Below, one piece after another: positions 36,272 through 45,378 of a stretch of 64,000 nucleotides of DNA (positions within the stretch are counted from its first letter, which is position 1; each line of letters begins with the position of its first letter). The notes beneath the pieces were generated by a model. The model was not told the origin of the DNA. It searched no databases and saw nothing but the letters and a program-made list of their open reading frames with translations. This DNA is from Chelatococcus sp. HY11 (GTDB lineage Bacteria > Pseudomonadota > Alphaproteobacteria > Rhizobiales > Beijerinckiaceae), in the NCBI RefSeq assembly GCF_018398335.1, contig NZ_JAHBRX010000002.1, positions 930,001 to 994,000 of the forward strand, in the 5' to 3' direction. The position numbers and the translations under genes are program-made.

Positions 36272-36700
36272 CTAGGCAAGCTGAAGTCTGACCTCAATAT
36301 TGCCGCGTGTCGCGTGCGAGAATGGGCACATCTGATGAGCCTTTTCGACGATCTCCATCGCCTTCCCGCGATCGACGTCGGGCATGTCCACGGTTAGCGT
36401 GGCAGCCAGCGCAAATCCCTGGTCCTCCGCCTTTCCGATGGTCACCTCAGCGCTCACCGAGCAGGCCACAAGCTTCACAGCTGATTGCAGGCTCACGAAA
36501 CGTACCGCGCTCTCAAAACAGGCCGAATAAGCGGCGGCAAAGAGCTGTTCGGGATTGGTCCCGGGAGCGCCATCGCCCCCCAACGCCTTGGGTCTCGTCA
36601 AGGCCAGGTCGAGAATTCCGTCGTTTGAGCGCACATGGCCCGCCCGCCCACCAACAGCCTGCGCCTTGGCCGTATAAAGCGGTGTCACTATTGCTCGCAT
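36272..36700 (-). CDS. Ohr/OsmC-family peroxiredoxin-like protein
   Basis: A 142-residue OsmC-superfamily protein, closest to organic hydroperoxide resistance proteins (Ohr). Both redox Cys are present in the expected contexts: YSACFESAVRFVSL and HQMCPFSHATRGNIEV. Start at 36700 gives MRAIVTPLYTAKAQAVGGR, the normal Ohr beginning; the longer frame overlaps the upstream gene. Ohr reduces fatty-acid and other organic hydroperoxides. Its presence inside a catabolic regulon is unusual and suggests that peroxide by-products arise from the substrate or its oxidation. Confidence 0.87.
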   Translation of the reverse strand: MRAIVTPLYTAKAQAVGGRAGHVRSNDGILDLALTRPKALGGDGAPGTNPEQLFAAAYSACFESAVRFVSLQSAVKLVACSVSAEVTIGKAEDQGFALAATLTVDMPDVDRGKAMEIVEKAHQMCPFSHATRGNIEVRLQLA

Positions 36701-36722
36701 CGAATGCCTCCCTCGTGGCGCT

Positions 36723-37253
36723 TCAGGCCGAGACGAGATCATGGATCGGGATGCCACGCGGATAGGCGTCCGTACGCTCCTTGGAAACGCGGAAGTTGAG
36801 CTGCGCGCCGTCAGTCTTGGCGATCATGATCGTGAAATGCGATTGCTCGTGGAGCGAGCGGACTTTGCAGCCCTCCAGCAAATGGCCCATATAGGCTTGA
36901 CCCTCATGGCAGACTGTCAGATGGACGTGAATGTTGGGCTCACCCTCGCGATAGACGATGCCCGAGGCCCCCTCGGAATCATAGGTGTCGCAGTTCCAGC
37001 CGAGGGTTCCGACGCCGCTGCACTCCATCAGGCCCTGAAGCTCGATCACGCCGGGCTGCGCCTCGACCGCCCCCTTGGTGAGCGGCATGCTCAGCCGTGC
37101 GGAACGCAGCCCGCCCACGATATTAAGGACGAGGCCAGTCTTGATATCGTGTTCTTTCGCCACGGCCATGATCTCGTTGTAGAGATCGCCATCGGGATCG
37201 AGCTGCGCCACGATGATGTCGGTGATCCGGGCATGTGCGGTTCGCGCTACCAT
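36723..37253 (-). CDS. PCC-domain (DUF296) protein
   Basis: A 176-residue protein of the PCC/DUF296 family. Evidence: DLYNEIMAVAKEHDIKTG with VLNIVGGLRSARLSM, then PNIHVHLTVCHEGQAYMGHL and the LLEGCKV end. Bacterial PCC proteins are small homotrimeric metal-binding proteins of unknown function, without the AT-hook of the plant DNA-binding versions. First gene of the unit controlled by site 3 (37329-37342). It is not possible to say whether it is an enzyme or a regulator. Confidence 0.75.
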   Translation of the reverse strand: MVARTAHARITDIIVAQLDPDGDLYNEIMAVAKEHDIKTGLVLNIVGGLRSARLSMPLTKGAVEAQPGVIELQGLMECSGVGTLGWNCDTYDSEGASGIVYREGEPNIHVHLTVCHEGQAYMGHLLEGCKVRSLHEQSHFTIMIAKTDGAQLNFRVSKERTDAYPRGIPIHDLVSA

Positions 37254-37328
37254 GAGCTTGTCTTCTCTTTTAGTTGCGGAAATCTGTATTGGGATGGCAC
37301 GACTACCATGCCGACGATATCAGCTAGA

Positions 37329-37342
37329 TGTTATCGATAACA
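37329..37342. promoter_or_regulatory. LacI/GntR-type operator, site 3
   Basis: TGTTATCGATAACA, perfect palindrome centred 82 bp upstream of the PCC-domain gene start. It would control the PCC-Ohr-EthD-LacI unit, giving the repressor negative feedback on its own synthesis. Confidence 0.82.
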
Positions 37343-37533
37343 ATCGCGACTTGTCAACGCTGTACACGCCGATCTTCGCACGATCTGGAGTGTCGCGATC
37401 AGCATGCTTGCTCGGTCCAGCCAAGCGCCTTGCGGCGGCGAAGCCAAGGATCATTGGCCTTTCCGCCGGTTCATGGGCGACCTCCCAGATCCACGGCGCC
37501 GGCTGTCGGGCGAGCCAAGTGTGAGAGGAACGT

Positions 37534-38322
37534 TCAGCCACGACGGGCGACCGTGTCCCGAAAATCCCTGTTCGCCGATGCGGCGGCGTTCAGCAGTAGG
37601 GTCGTGTCGGCCGAGTAGAAGAAGAGGCTGCATCCTGCATCGATCCACCGGCTCGCCTCGGGTGGTGAGTAAATGCCGATACCGGCCGCCACGCCCTTGC
37701 GCCGGGCGGCGTCCACGATGCGAGCAGTCGCCTCGAGCACGCCCGGCGCCTCCACCTGTCCGGGCGTGCCGAGAGAGGACGCAAGGTCGGCGCGACCGAC
37801 AATCAGGGCATCGAGCCCGGGATCACAGCTCACGATCGCATCGATCTGATCCACGCCGGCGCGGTCTTCGATCTGGCCTACGATAAGAAGATCGTCATTC
37901 TGGCGGATGCAATGCGCGAGGAACTCCGAACGCAGGCCACCATAATGGGCTGCGCGCGTGAGCGTGCATGTTCCACGCTCACCTTTCGGAGCGTAGTTGA
38001 CAGACTTGACCGCCTTGCGAACGTCATCTTCAGACTGCACGAACGGGATCACGATGCCCGCCGCGCCAAGTTCAAGGACTTCCAGGATCGACTTGTCGGC
38101 ATTCTCGCGGATACGCACGAGTGCCGCCATGCCCCGCAATTCGGCCGCCCGGATCATGTTGACGACGTCGCTCCAGTTCTTCGGCGAATGCTCGAGGTCG
38201 ATGATGACGAAGTCAAATCCCGCATAGCCCATGATCTCCACGATGTCGGGACTCGCCATGAAGGCGAAGGTCCCGAACACTGGCTCGCCACGCCGCAGCT
38301 TTGCCTTGAGGTTGTCTTTCAT
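37534..38322 (-). CDS. HpcH/HpaI-family aldolase (class II pyruvate aldolase-like)
   Basis: A 262-residue TIM-barrel aldolase. Start at 38322 has a GGGGGAATAGG ribosome region. The family pattern is visible: FGTFAFMASPDIVEIMGYAGFD front, DLEHSP with the catalytic His, metal ligand Glu in VGQIEDRAG and Asp in VGRADLASSLG. Members cleave 4-hydroxy-2-oxo acids to pyruvate plus aldehyde, or act on malyl-CoA-like esters. In this regulon it could carry out a lower-pathway cleavage. Single-gene unit with its own operator (site 4) 50 bp upstream. Confidence 0.87.
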   Translation of the reverse strand: MKDNLKAKLRRGEPVFGTFAFMASPDIVEIMGYAGFDFVIIDLEHSPKNWSDVVNMIRAAELRGMAALVRIRENADKSILEVLELGAAGIVIPFVQSEDDVRKAVKSVNYAPKGERGTCTLTRAAHYGGLRSEFLAHCIRQNDDLLIVGQIEDRAGVDQIDAIVSCDPGLDALIVGRADLASSLGTPGQVEAPGVLEATARIVDAARRKGVAAGIGIYSPPEASRWIDAGCSLFFYSADTTLLLNAAASANRDFRDTVARRG

Positions 38323-38365
38323 CCTATTCCCCCTTTCCTGCACCGCCCATGAACGGGCGCCGTGG

Positions 38366-38379
38366 CGTTATCGATAACA
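38366..38379. promoter_or_regulatory. LacI/GntR-type operator, site 4
   Basis: CGTTATCGATAACA, one outer mismatch from the consensus, centred 50 bp upstream of the HpcH/HpaI aldolase start and behind the FMN oxidoreductase stop. Confidence 0.78.
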
Positions 38380-38457
38380 TCGCACGATACAAGTTTCGCT
38401 GTTGGGCTCCGCGCGGGTCGCTGATTTGGGAGCGGGCCGCTGACTTTGGACACCGTC

Positions 38458-40443
38458 CTAGAGAGCCCTGGCCACCTCGTGGCCCTCGTAGATCGCCTCG
38501 ATCGCCGAGCGCGGCGCGAGACAGTCGCCGACCGAATGATGGGAGACCGATGCGTCCCCGAACCATGTGCGATGCTCGTCGCGCGCCACATTGTTATCGA
38601 CGACGATGAGGTGATCGAACGTGCCGCACACTTCGATCCTGCCCGAGATGGGATCGGCGATCAGCAGTTCCCCTGCGTCGAAGGATACCGGCTTGCGCAT
38701 CGGATGCATTCGTACCGCATGCTCGCGGAATCGGTGCATGAGCCCGTAGAGGCTGTAGGGGACGATGCCCCAGCCTGGGGCGCCGCCCGCCGTGATGAGC
38801 GCCATCTCGCGGCCCGATGCCATCAATTGCTCCGCGACAGCCATCATTGTGTAGCCGCCGGTCGTGTCGAACACCGCCACGCGCTGGCCGACGGCATCGA
38901 GATCGTTCGCGAATTCGTCGACCGAGAGCACTCCGGCGGCCCCCGCCAGCGGCTTTGCCCGCACGCCCGACCCGGTAGCGAAGACGATGTCGTCAGCACC
39001 GTGATCACGTATCGATTCTGCCGTGGCGCGACGATCAAGATTGATATCGACGCCTGTGCGTTCGCACCGCGCGACGAGGCTGTCCACGAGGCGCTTGTGG
39101 TCGCTGCGTCGGGCAAAGCGTGCCGCCATCGCGAGTTGGCCGCCGAGCCGTGCTCCTGCTTCCCACAAACTCACCTTGTGCCCCCGCGCTGCGGCCACAT
39201 GCGCGGCCTCCAGTCCAGCCGGGCCGCCCCCCACGACGAGAACCGACTTCCGGCGCTTCGCCGGCTGGCTCGCCGGCGCGGGCCAGGTGGCTTCCTTGCC
39301 GACGGTCGGATTGGACATGCAGGTGATCGGCAGCGCCGTCCAGTTGCGCCCAAGGCACCCCTGATTGCACGCGGTGCACGGCACGATCTCGTCCTCCCTG
39401 CCCTCGCGCGACTTGCGCACGATCTCGGGATCGGCGAGGAGGGCCCGGCCCATGCCAACCATGTCGGCATGGCCATTCGCGATCATCGCCTCCGCCTGCG
39501 CGACTTCACGGAAGCGCGCGACCGTCAGCACGGGTATGGCGAGCCCCCGATCGCGCAGCGCCGCGGTCGCCTTGATAGTCAGTTCGCGGAAGTAATCGTC
39601 GGGGAAGCTCATGTCGGGCGCGAGCGTCGCGACCGACCGTGAGCCATGATAGGCTGACTGGCTGAGGTGCACGAAATCGACCTTCAGCTGCTCGACGAAC
39701 TTCAGCAGGATCGGTATCGAGATCTCAGGCGTGAGCCCGCCGTCGATGTATTCATGCAGCGAGTATCGGAAGCCGATGGGGTAATCGGGACCCATCTCCT
39801 CGCGCACAGCGCCGATGAGCTCCAGCGTGAACCGCATCCGGTTCTCCTCGCTGCCGCCGTAGCTATCGGTGCGGAAATTGGAGGCAGGTGAAAGGAACTG
39901 CTGCAGCAGATGACCATGGCCGACATGCAGTTCGACTCCGTCTATGCCAGCCTCGCGCAGCATGCGGACGACCTTTATCTGGTCGTCGATGACTGAACGT
40001 ATCTCGGCATGGGTCATCTCGTGCGGCACTGCTCCAGTCCCTGACCACGGAACCGGCGATGCACCCCAGGCGGGCGTGCGCGAACAGTTGCCGTCACCCT
40101 GGCGCCCCACGTGAACGATCTGGGCAAACAGCCGCGCGCCATGGCGATGAACCGCATCGGCGCACATCCTGTACGCATCGGCGCAATCATCGAGGAAGCC
40201 GGCGAGTTGCGGGGGCCGCGCGAGAGCCGAGCGGCTTGGCCGGATCCCCTCCATGAAAATCGAGCCAATGCCGCCTCGCGCTCGCGCCTCGTAGTATTCG
40301 GCAAGCTGTTTGCTTGGCAGGTTCTGATCGCCCATGTTGGTCGTCAGCGCCGGAATGAAGAGCCTGTTGGGGACCTCGCAGGTTCCCAGCATCATCGGCT
40401 CGAACACACGCTTGTAACGGCTCACGGCCTGACTCCAGTCCAT
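38458..40443 (-). CDS. 2,4-dienoyl-CoA reductase-like FMN/4Fe-4S/FAD oxidoreductase
   Basis: A 661-residue Old-Yellow-Enzyme-type protein fused to an FeS segment and an FAD/NAD(P) domain, the architecture of E. coli FadH and bile-acid BaiCD. The N-terminal FMN TIM barrel (PNRLFIPALTTNMGD; GIDGVELHVGHGHLLQQFLSP) ends in the cluster motif CTACNQGCLG with a fourth Cys in CMSNPT. The FAD fold starts VVGGGPAGLEAAHVAAARGH. It would reduce a conjugated double bond, e.g. a dienoyl-CoA or unsaturated ring, with NAD(P)H. Last gene of the operon headed by the system 2 binding protein, 45 bp after livF. Confidence 0.88.
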   Translation of the reverse strand: MDWSQAVSRYKRVFEPMMLGTCEVPNRLFIPALTTNMGDQNLPSKQLAEYYEARARGGIGSIFMEGIRPSRSALARPPQLAGFLDDCADAYRMCADAVHRHGARLFAQIVHVGRQGDGNCSRTPAWGASPVPWSGTGAVPHEMTHAEIRSVIDDQIKVVRMLREAGIDGVELHVGHGHLLQQFLSPASNFRTDSYGGSEENRMRFTLELIGAVREEMGPDYPIGFRYSLHEYIDGGLTPEISIPILLKFVEQLKVDFVHLSQSAYHGSRSVATLAPDMSFPDDYFRELTIKATAALRDRGLAIPVLTVARFREVAQAEAMIANGHADMVGMGRALLADPEIVRKSREGREDEIVPCTACNQGCLGRNWTALPITCMSNPTVGKEATWPAPASQPAKRRKSVLVVGGGPAGLEAAHVAAARGHKVSLWEAGARLGGQLAMAARFARRSDHKRLVDSLVARCERTGVDINLDRRATAESIRDHGADDIVFATGSGVRAKPLAGAAGVLSVDEFANDLDAVGQRVAVFDTTGGYTMMAVAEQLMASGREMALITAGGAPGWGIVPYSLYGLMHRFREHAVRMHPMRKPVSFDAGELLIADPISGRIEVCGTFDHLIVVDNNVARDEHRTWFGDASVSHHSVGDCLAPRSAIEAIYEGHEVARAL

Positions 40444-40488
40444 GGTGAAAACGGTGCCGCGGCGCCATCCCGCATCGGGATGTAGCCT

Positions 40489-41187
40489 TCAGGATAGATA
40501 GGCCTCATTGATCCTCCTGTCGGTCGCAAGCACGTCGGCGTCGCCTTCCGCTATCTTGCGTCCGCTGTCGAGCACATAGGCACGGCTGGAAATGCGCAGT
40601 GCCGCCTTGGCGTTCTGCTCCACAAGCAGGATCGTAGTCCCGTCGCTGTTAAGTTCCTGGATGAGCTCGAATACGCGCGCCACCATCAGCGGCGCGAGCC
40701 CCATGCTCGGCTCATCAAGCAGCATCAGGCGCGGCCGCGCCAGCAGCGCGCGTGCCAGCGCCAGCATCTGCTGCTCGCCGCCGCTCATGCTTTGGGCCAT
40801 GACATCCCGTCGCTCATGCAGCACCGGGAAGCGGTCGTAAATGCCGCCCATCTCGGACCGCCAGCCGCTGCTTCTTGTGTAGGCCCCCATCTCGAGGTTT
40901 TCCGCGACGGTCAATGTTCCGATCGTCCCCCGCCCTTCGGGCACCAGGATCATGCCACCCCGCACGATACGATGCGGCGGTTCGCCGGCGATGTCCTTGC
41001 CATTGAAGCGAACCGTGCCGGTCGAGGGCAGCAATCCGCACAACGCCAGCAACGTGCTCGACTTTCCGGCCCCATTGGATCCGATCAGCGAGACGATCTC
41101 GCCCTCCTTCACGTCGAAGGACACGCTCTGGACAGCCTTTATCATACCGTAGCTGACGCACAGGTTCTCGACCTCAAGCATGCTCAT
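40489..41187 (-). CDS. livF: ABC transporter ATPase LivF (system 2)
   Basis: A 232-residue ATPase with Walker A GSNGAGKSSTLLAL, signature SMSGGEQQMLALARALL and Walker B LMLLDEPSMGLAP. The N-terminus MSMLEVENLCVSYGMIKAVQ is standard LivF. Overlaps the livG stop by 14 bp. Second complete Liv set in the regulon; its sequence differs clearly from system 1, so it is not a recent duplicate. Confidence 0.9.
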   Translation of the reverse strand: MSMLEVENLCVSYGMIKAVQSVSFDVKEGEIVSLIGSNGAGKSSTLLALCGLLPSTGTVRFNGKDIAGEPPHRIVRGGMILVPEGRGTIGTLTVAENLEMGAYTRSSGWRSEMGGIYDRFPVLHERRDVMAQSMSGGEQQMLALARALLARPRLMLLDEPSMGLAPLMVARVFELIQELNSDGTTILLVEQNAKAALRISSRAYVLDSGRKIAEGDADVLATDRRINEAYLS

Positions 41188-41992
41188 CGGCGGCCCCCAG
41201 ATAGGCTTCGATCACCTTCGTATCCTGGCGGACATCGAGAGGAACGCCGTCGGCGATGACATTGCCGAAGTTGAGCACCACCACCTTGTCAGAGATGCTC
41301 ATGATAAAGCCCGCCTTGTGTTCGATGACGATCATCGCCAGCGCGCGCTCACGCAGAGACTGAATGAGCTCCTTCACATCGTTCGTTTCTCGCGGGGTCA
41401 TGCCGGCGGTCGGCTCGTCGAGGAGCAACAGGCGCGGATTGCTCACGAGCGCGCGGGCGATCTCGACCCTGCGCTGAATTCCATAGGACAACACGCCGCC
41501 CTCGCGGTCAGCATATTGGGCAAGGCGCATCGCCCCGATGATGTCGCTCGTCCGGTCCCGCGCCTCCTCCTCCATTCGCCGCGCCGACGGAAAGCGCAGC
41601 AACGTGGCTGCCAGCCCGAACTGGAGACTTGCATGGCAGCCGGTCAGCACGTTGTCGAACACCGACATCCCTTGAAACATGCGAATGTTCTGGAACGTGC
41701 GGCTTACCCGGCCTTCGGCAGCGATGCGGTGAGCGGACCAGTCGGTGACGTCCTCGCCAGCGATGAGAATGTGTCCAGAAGTCGGCTTCGACAGTGCGCT
41801 TATAACGTTGAGCAATGTCGTCTTGCCTGCCCCATTGGGCCCGATAAGGCCGACGACCTTGCCCTGAGGAACCGTGAAGGACACATCGGATAAGGCGCGA
41901 ATACCACCGAAGTGCTTGCTCACGCTCGCAACTTCGAGTTCGGAAGCTGACACCGCGGCGCTTTCGGTGTCGAAGTCGAGTGCCGCGCTCAT
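41174..41992 (-). CDS. livG: ABC transporter ATPase LivG (system 2)
   Basis: A 272-residue ATPase. Walker A GPNGAGKTTLLNVI, VSRTFQNIRMFQGMSVFDNV segment with LivG character, signature LSYGIQRRVEIARALV and Walker B LLLLDEPTAGMTP. Ends in VIEAYLGAADEHA. Overlaps livM by 4 bp (ATGA). Confidence 0.9.
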   Translation of the reverse strand: MSAALDFDTESAAVSASELEVASVSKHFGGIRALSDVSFTVPQGKVVGLIGPNGAGKTTLLNVISALSKPTSGHILIAGEDVTDWSAHRIAAEGRVSRTFQNIRMFQGMSVFDNVLTGCHASLQFGLAATLLRFPSARRMEEEARDRTSDIIGAMRLAQYADREGGVLSYGIQRRVEIARALVSNPRLLLLDEPTAGMTPRETNDVKELIQSLRERALAMIVIEHKAGFIMSISDKVVVLNFGNVIADGVPLDVRQDTKVIEAYLGAADEHA

Positions 41993-42876
41993 CGCCCGAG
42001 CTCCACGGTGGCGCCCCGGTTCCAGCCAAAACGCCGGGCAAGGACGGCCAGCGGATCAATCAGCCCGTTCGGCAGATAAACCACGATCACCACCAGGAGC
42101 GTACCGATGATGATCTCACGGTACTCGGCAAAACCCGCCAGCCAGTCCGGCATGGTGGTGACGACAAGCGCTCCGAGAACGGGGCCGAACGGGGTCGAAA
42201 TGCCACCAAGCAGCGTATTCACCAGCGCCATCGTGAGTTGAACGAAACCGAACTCGAAGGGAACGACGACGCGGTTCACATGCGCCCACAGCCCGCCCGC
42301 GAGCGCTGCCACCGCGGTACTGATCAGGAAGGCCTTGAGTCTGTAGGCCTCCACATCGATGCCCATGGCGCGTGCGGCCGAGACGTCGGTGCGGATGGCG
42401 TCCCAGGCGCGACCGGTGCGTGACTTCTGAAGGGTCCACGCGATATAGAGGAGCACCGCGAGCACGATAATGACATGCCATGCCCGGACGGTGGCCGGCA
42501 CACCCAGCAAGCCGGACGGTCCATTGGTCAAACCGTCGAGATTCATGGCCATGGCCTGGACGATCGCCGCGAAACTGAGCGTCGCGATGGCCAGATAATG
42601 CCCACGCAGTTTGAGCACGGGATAGACGAGAATGGCGCCGAGCACGAGCGCGAGCACGATACCGGCGGTGATGCCCACCGGCGACGGCAGCCCGAAGCGC
42701 GTGCTGAGGATTCCGGCCGTATAGGCCCCTATCGCCATGAAGCCGATAGCCGAAAGATTGAAGATGCCCGCGCGCAACGAGAAGTAAATGCTGAGCGCCG
42801 TGACAGCATTGATGAGCGCGGTGACGATCGCGTGATTGTAAACGATCAGCCAGTAGGAGATCTCGTCCAGGCTCAT
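41989..42876 (-). CDS. livM: Branched-chain-type ABC transporter permease LivM (system 2)
   Basis: A 295-residue permease with LRAGIFNLSAIGFMAIGAYT, the LivM-like DAIRTDVSAARAMGIDVEAYRLKAF coupling loop (shown in two parts by its RTDVSAARAMG core) and GGISTPFGPVLGALVV. Shorter than system 1 LivM. It overlaps livH by ATGA and livG by ATGA, so all four membrane and ATPase genes are translationally coupled. Confidence 0.9.
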   Translation of the reverse strand: MSLDEISYWLIVYNHAIVTALINAVTALSIYFSLRAGIFNLSAIGFMAIGAYTAGILSTRFGLPSPVGITAGIVLALVLGAILVYPVLKLRGHYLAIATLSFAAIVQAMAMNLDGLTNGPSGLLGVPATVRAWHVIIVLAVLLYIAWTLQKSRTGRAWDAIRTDVSAARAMGIDVEAYRLKAFLISTAVAALAGGLWAHVNRVVVPFEFGFVQLTMALVNTLLGGISTPFGPVLGALVVTTMPDWLAGFAEYREIIIGTLLVVIVVYLPNGLIDPLAVLARRFGWNRGATVELGR

Positions 42877-43754
42877 GGCCGCGCCTCCTCGTCGCGCCCG
42901 AACATCCCGTTCGGCCTCAGGATGAGGAAGCAGAAGAGTAATCCGAAGATCACCACGTCCCTGAACGCACCGATCCCGATCATGATGCTGAAAACCTCGG
43001 ATAGGCCGATGAGCATGCTCGCCACGACAACGCCGGCGACGCTGCCGAAGCCGCCGATGACGATCGCCGCGAAGCCTTTGAGAACGTAAGGCTCACCCAT
43101 CAGGAAATGGACCGAGTTGAACATCAGCCCGAGCAGTACACCGGCCAGCCCCCCGAGCCCGCCGGAAATGAAGAATGTCCAGCGGGCAACGCCGGCAGTC
43201 GGAATGCCCAGCATGCGGGCAATACGCTCGCTGAACGCCATGGTGCGTATGGCCTTGCCGAGCTTGGTCCTGTTGAGAAGGACGTAGGAGCCGATCAATA
43301 CGCACAATGTAGTCGCCAGCACGAGCAGTTGGATGAAGGTCACGCGCAGGTCACCGAAAACCCATTGCGTGGTGGGCAGGCTGTTGGAAGGAAATCTCTC
43401 GACCTGTGCGCCCGAAAGCTTCTGCGTTACTGACAGCAGCACCATCGATGCGCCGATGCTCGCTACCAATGTCGACATGGGAGAGCCACCGCGGGAACGC
43501 AGCGGCCTGAAAATGATCGTTTCCAACAGCATGTTGACTAACCCGCCAACAACGACCGCAAGCAGTAACGCAAGAACGAACGGGACCGCATAGAGCTTCA
43601 TCGCATAGAAGGAGACAAATGCACTCAGTGCGAAAATCGCTCCCTGTGCGACGTTGAGGATATTGAGCGCGCCGAGCACCATGTTGAAGCCGAGTGCGAA
43701 GAGGGCATATACGGAGCCCGCTACGATCCCGTTGAGAAGTTGCTGAAGCAGCAT
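42873..43754 (-). CDS. livH: Branched-chain-type ABC transporter permease LivH (system 2)
   Basis: A 293-residue permease. It begins LLQQLLNGIVAGSVYALFAL, with GFNMVLGALNILNVAQGAIF next and the coupling loop RTMAFSERIARMLGIPTAGV. The C-terminal GGFGSVAGVVVASMLIGLSE is typical LivH. Forms the membrane channel with livM. Lies 90 bp after the binding-protein gene. Confidence 0.9.
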   Translation of the reverse strand: MLLQQLLNGIVAGSVYALFALGFNMVLGALNILNVAQGAIFALSAFVSFYAMKLYAVPFVLALLLAVVVGGLVNMLLETIIFRPLRSRGGSPMSTLVASIGASMVLLSVTQKLSGAQVERFPSNSLPTTQWVFGDLRVTFIQLLVLATTLCVLIGSYVLLNRTKLGKAIRTMAFSERIARMLGIPTAGVARWTFFISGGLGGLAGVLLGLMFNSVHFLMGEPYVLKGFAAIVIGGFGSVAGVVVASMLIGLSEVFSIMIGIGAFRDVVIFGLLFCFLILRPNGMFGRDEEARP

Positions 43755-43844
43755 CTGTCACTCGTCTCTGCGTTACATGTCAGGAAGACGCGGGGCCGCG
43801 GCGGCGCTGCGCCGCGGGCACGATTCTGTGCACCTGCGTCAGTA

Positions 43845-44996
43845 TCAGTCCAGCAACTTGACACCGCCGTCGGCCTGCATCTCGAAGAAGAACGGCGTCA
43901 GCGCGACCAGTCGATCCTCGAAATGGGTCTTGCCATTCGTACCGAAGATGGTGTCCATCTCGCCGATCGTTTCGATGGCTTCGCGGATCTTCTCGCGGTC
44001 GCCGCCGCCGGCCTTCTTGATGATCTGGGCGAGCATGATGACCGAGTTGTATCCATTCGCGCTGAAGGTGTCCGGCTCGCGGTTGAAACGCTTGCGATAC
44101 TCCGCGACAAACAACTTGTTACTGTCGAGCGGAGAACCTGCGATCCACTGTGAGGGATAAAGGGCGCCCTTCGCGGCCGCGCCTGCGACACGTCTCACCT
44201 CATCGGAATCGAAATTCTGCACACCGATGAAAACCGTGTCCGTGAGACCCGCCTGCCGCGCCTGCACGAAGGCCGGACCAGTCTGTCCGCCGAGCAGAAG
44301 GATGGCGAGAACATCGGGTTTCTTGCCGGCAATGTTGGTCAACTGCGCGGAGAAGTCCGCGTCCGCTCCCGAGGTCACCGCCTCGGTCGCCACCACCTCG
44401 ATACCCGCCTTTTTGAACGCGGCCGTCACGACTGGGGCGAGATTGGCGAACAGTGGGTTCTCGCGCTGGTACAGAACGGCGCCGGTCTTGAACTTGCCGC
44501 TAGCCGCAATCTTTGCGACGAGCTGTTCGAGGAAGCTGTCCGACGGACGAACCGTATTGTAGACATAGTTGCCTATCTTGCCGAGGCCATCGACGACGCA
44601 ATCGCCGTTGAGGGTTGGCACCTTCAGCTCCTGCGCCACCGGAAGCGCTGCCTGGCAGATGTTGCTGGCCGTATAGCCGACGATCGCGGAGACGCGGTTT
44701 CGGAGCGCGAGCTGCTGCGTAATATTGATGCCAGTCGGCTGGCTGGACTGGTCGTCCATATAGATCGGCACCAGCTTCAGGTTCCCGAGCATGCCGCTTT
44801 TCTCGACATGCTCGAAGGCGATCTCCATCGCGTCCCGCATCTTCACGCCTGCGAATGCAACAGGGCCAGTGAGGGAGAGCGGCACGCCGATCTTGATCTC
44901 CTCCGCCGCCGCGGCCGACACACCGATCGTGCTCGCGATCGCCCCTGCAAGCGCCGCCATACGCAGCCACGGCACGGCTCTTTTATTCATGCCCAT
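43845..44996 (-). CDS. ABC transporter substrate-binding protein (Liv type, system 2)
   Basis: A 383-residue periplasmic binding protein. The signal peptide (MGMNKRAVPWLRMAALAGAI onwards) ends near SAAAAEE, and the mature start is IKIGVPLSLTGPVAFAGVKM. Peripla_BP_6 family (SAIVGYTASNICQAALPVAQE, DTFSANGYNSVIMLAQIIKK). GGAGGAG ribosome site. First gene of the six-gene operon SBP-livH-livM-livG-livF-FMN oxidoreductase, with operator site 5 57 bp upstream. The linked dienoyl-CoA-reductase-like enzyme suggests an organic-acid ligand. Confidence 0.9.
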   Translation of the reverse strand: MGMNKRAVPWLRMAALAGAIASTIGVSAAAAEEIKIGVPLSLTGPVAFAGVKMRDAMEIAFEHVEKSGMLGNLKLVPIYMDDQSSQPTGINITQQLALRNRVSAIVGYTASNICQAALPVAQELKVPTLNGDCVVDGLGKIGNYVYNTVRPSDSFLEQLVAKIAASGKFKTGAVLYQRENPLFANLAPVVTAAFKKAGIEVVATEAVTSGADADFSAQLTNIAGKKPDVLAILLLGGQTGPAFVQARQAGLTDTVFIGVQNFDSDEVRRVAGAAAKGALYPSQWIAGSPLDSNKLFVAEYRKRFNREPDTFSANGYNSVIMLAQIIKKAGGGDREKIREAIETIGEMDTIFGTNGKTHFEDRLVALTPFFFEMQADGGVKLLD

Positions 44997-45046
44997 GTGA
45001 ACCTCTCCTCCCGACTGGATCTCGGCCGCGGTGTTTTGGCCCGTTA

Positions 45047-45060
45047 TGTTATCGATAACA
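45047..45060. promoter_or_regulatory. LacI/GntR-type operator, site 5
   Basis: TGTTATCGATAACA (extended ATGTTATCGATAACAT at 45046-45061), perfect palindrome centred 57 bp upstream of the system 2 binding-protein start. Confidence 0.84.
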
Positions 45061-45061
45061 T

Positions 45062-45378
45062 ATAGCGCAGCCGGCTAACGCTGTGAAGTCAAAAACTACA
45101 AATCGCCGCGATTTTCACGAGAACGGGCCAAGAACGACGATTTCCTCCGATATTCCCTTCGACAAACGGAAATACCTGCAGCCGCTGTTGAGCGACTGCA
45201 GATAATACCATCTCGATTACGCCCCTGGCACGACGGCCACGCCGGGATGATCCCTTTGACAACCATCGAAAGCGATGGCGCCGAGGGAACACCTCCTTCC
45301 AAGCCACGCGGATCCAATGCTTTCGCTTGACGCGGCAGCGGAATCATTGCCAGTGCCTGCCCGCACGAATGCCACGTA
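45062..45378. other. Intergenic gap without a recognised gene
   Basis: About 315 bp between operator site 5 and the stop of the FAD dehydrogenase. It contains only short frames (72-83 codons, minus strand) with no domain and no ribosome-binding site. It should hold the upstream promoter region of the system 2 operon and the 3' end of the dehydrogenase transcript. Confidence 0.5.

Noticed and set aside
38592-38605. TGTTATCGACGACG, a possible seventh LacI operator
   Set aside because: Only the left half matches and it lies inside the coding sequence of the FMN oxidoreductase, so it is most likely chance.
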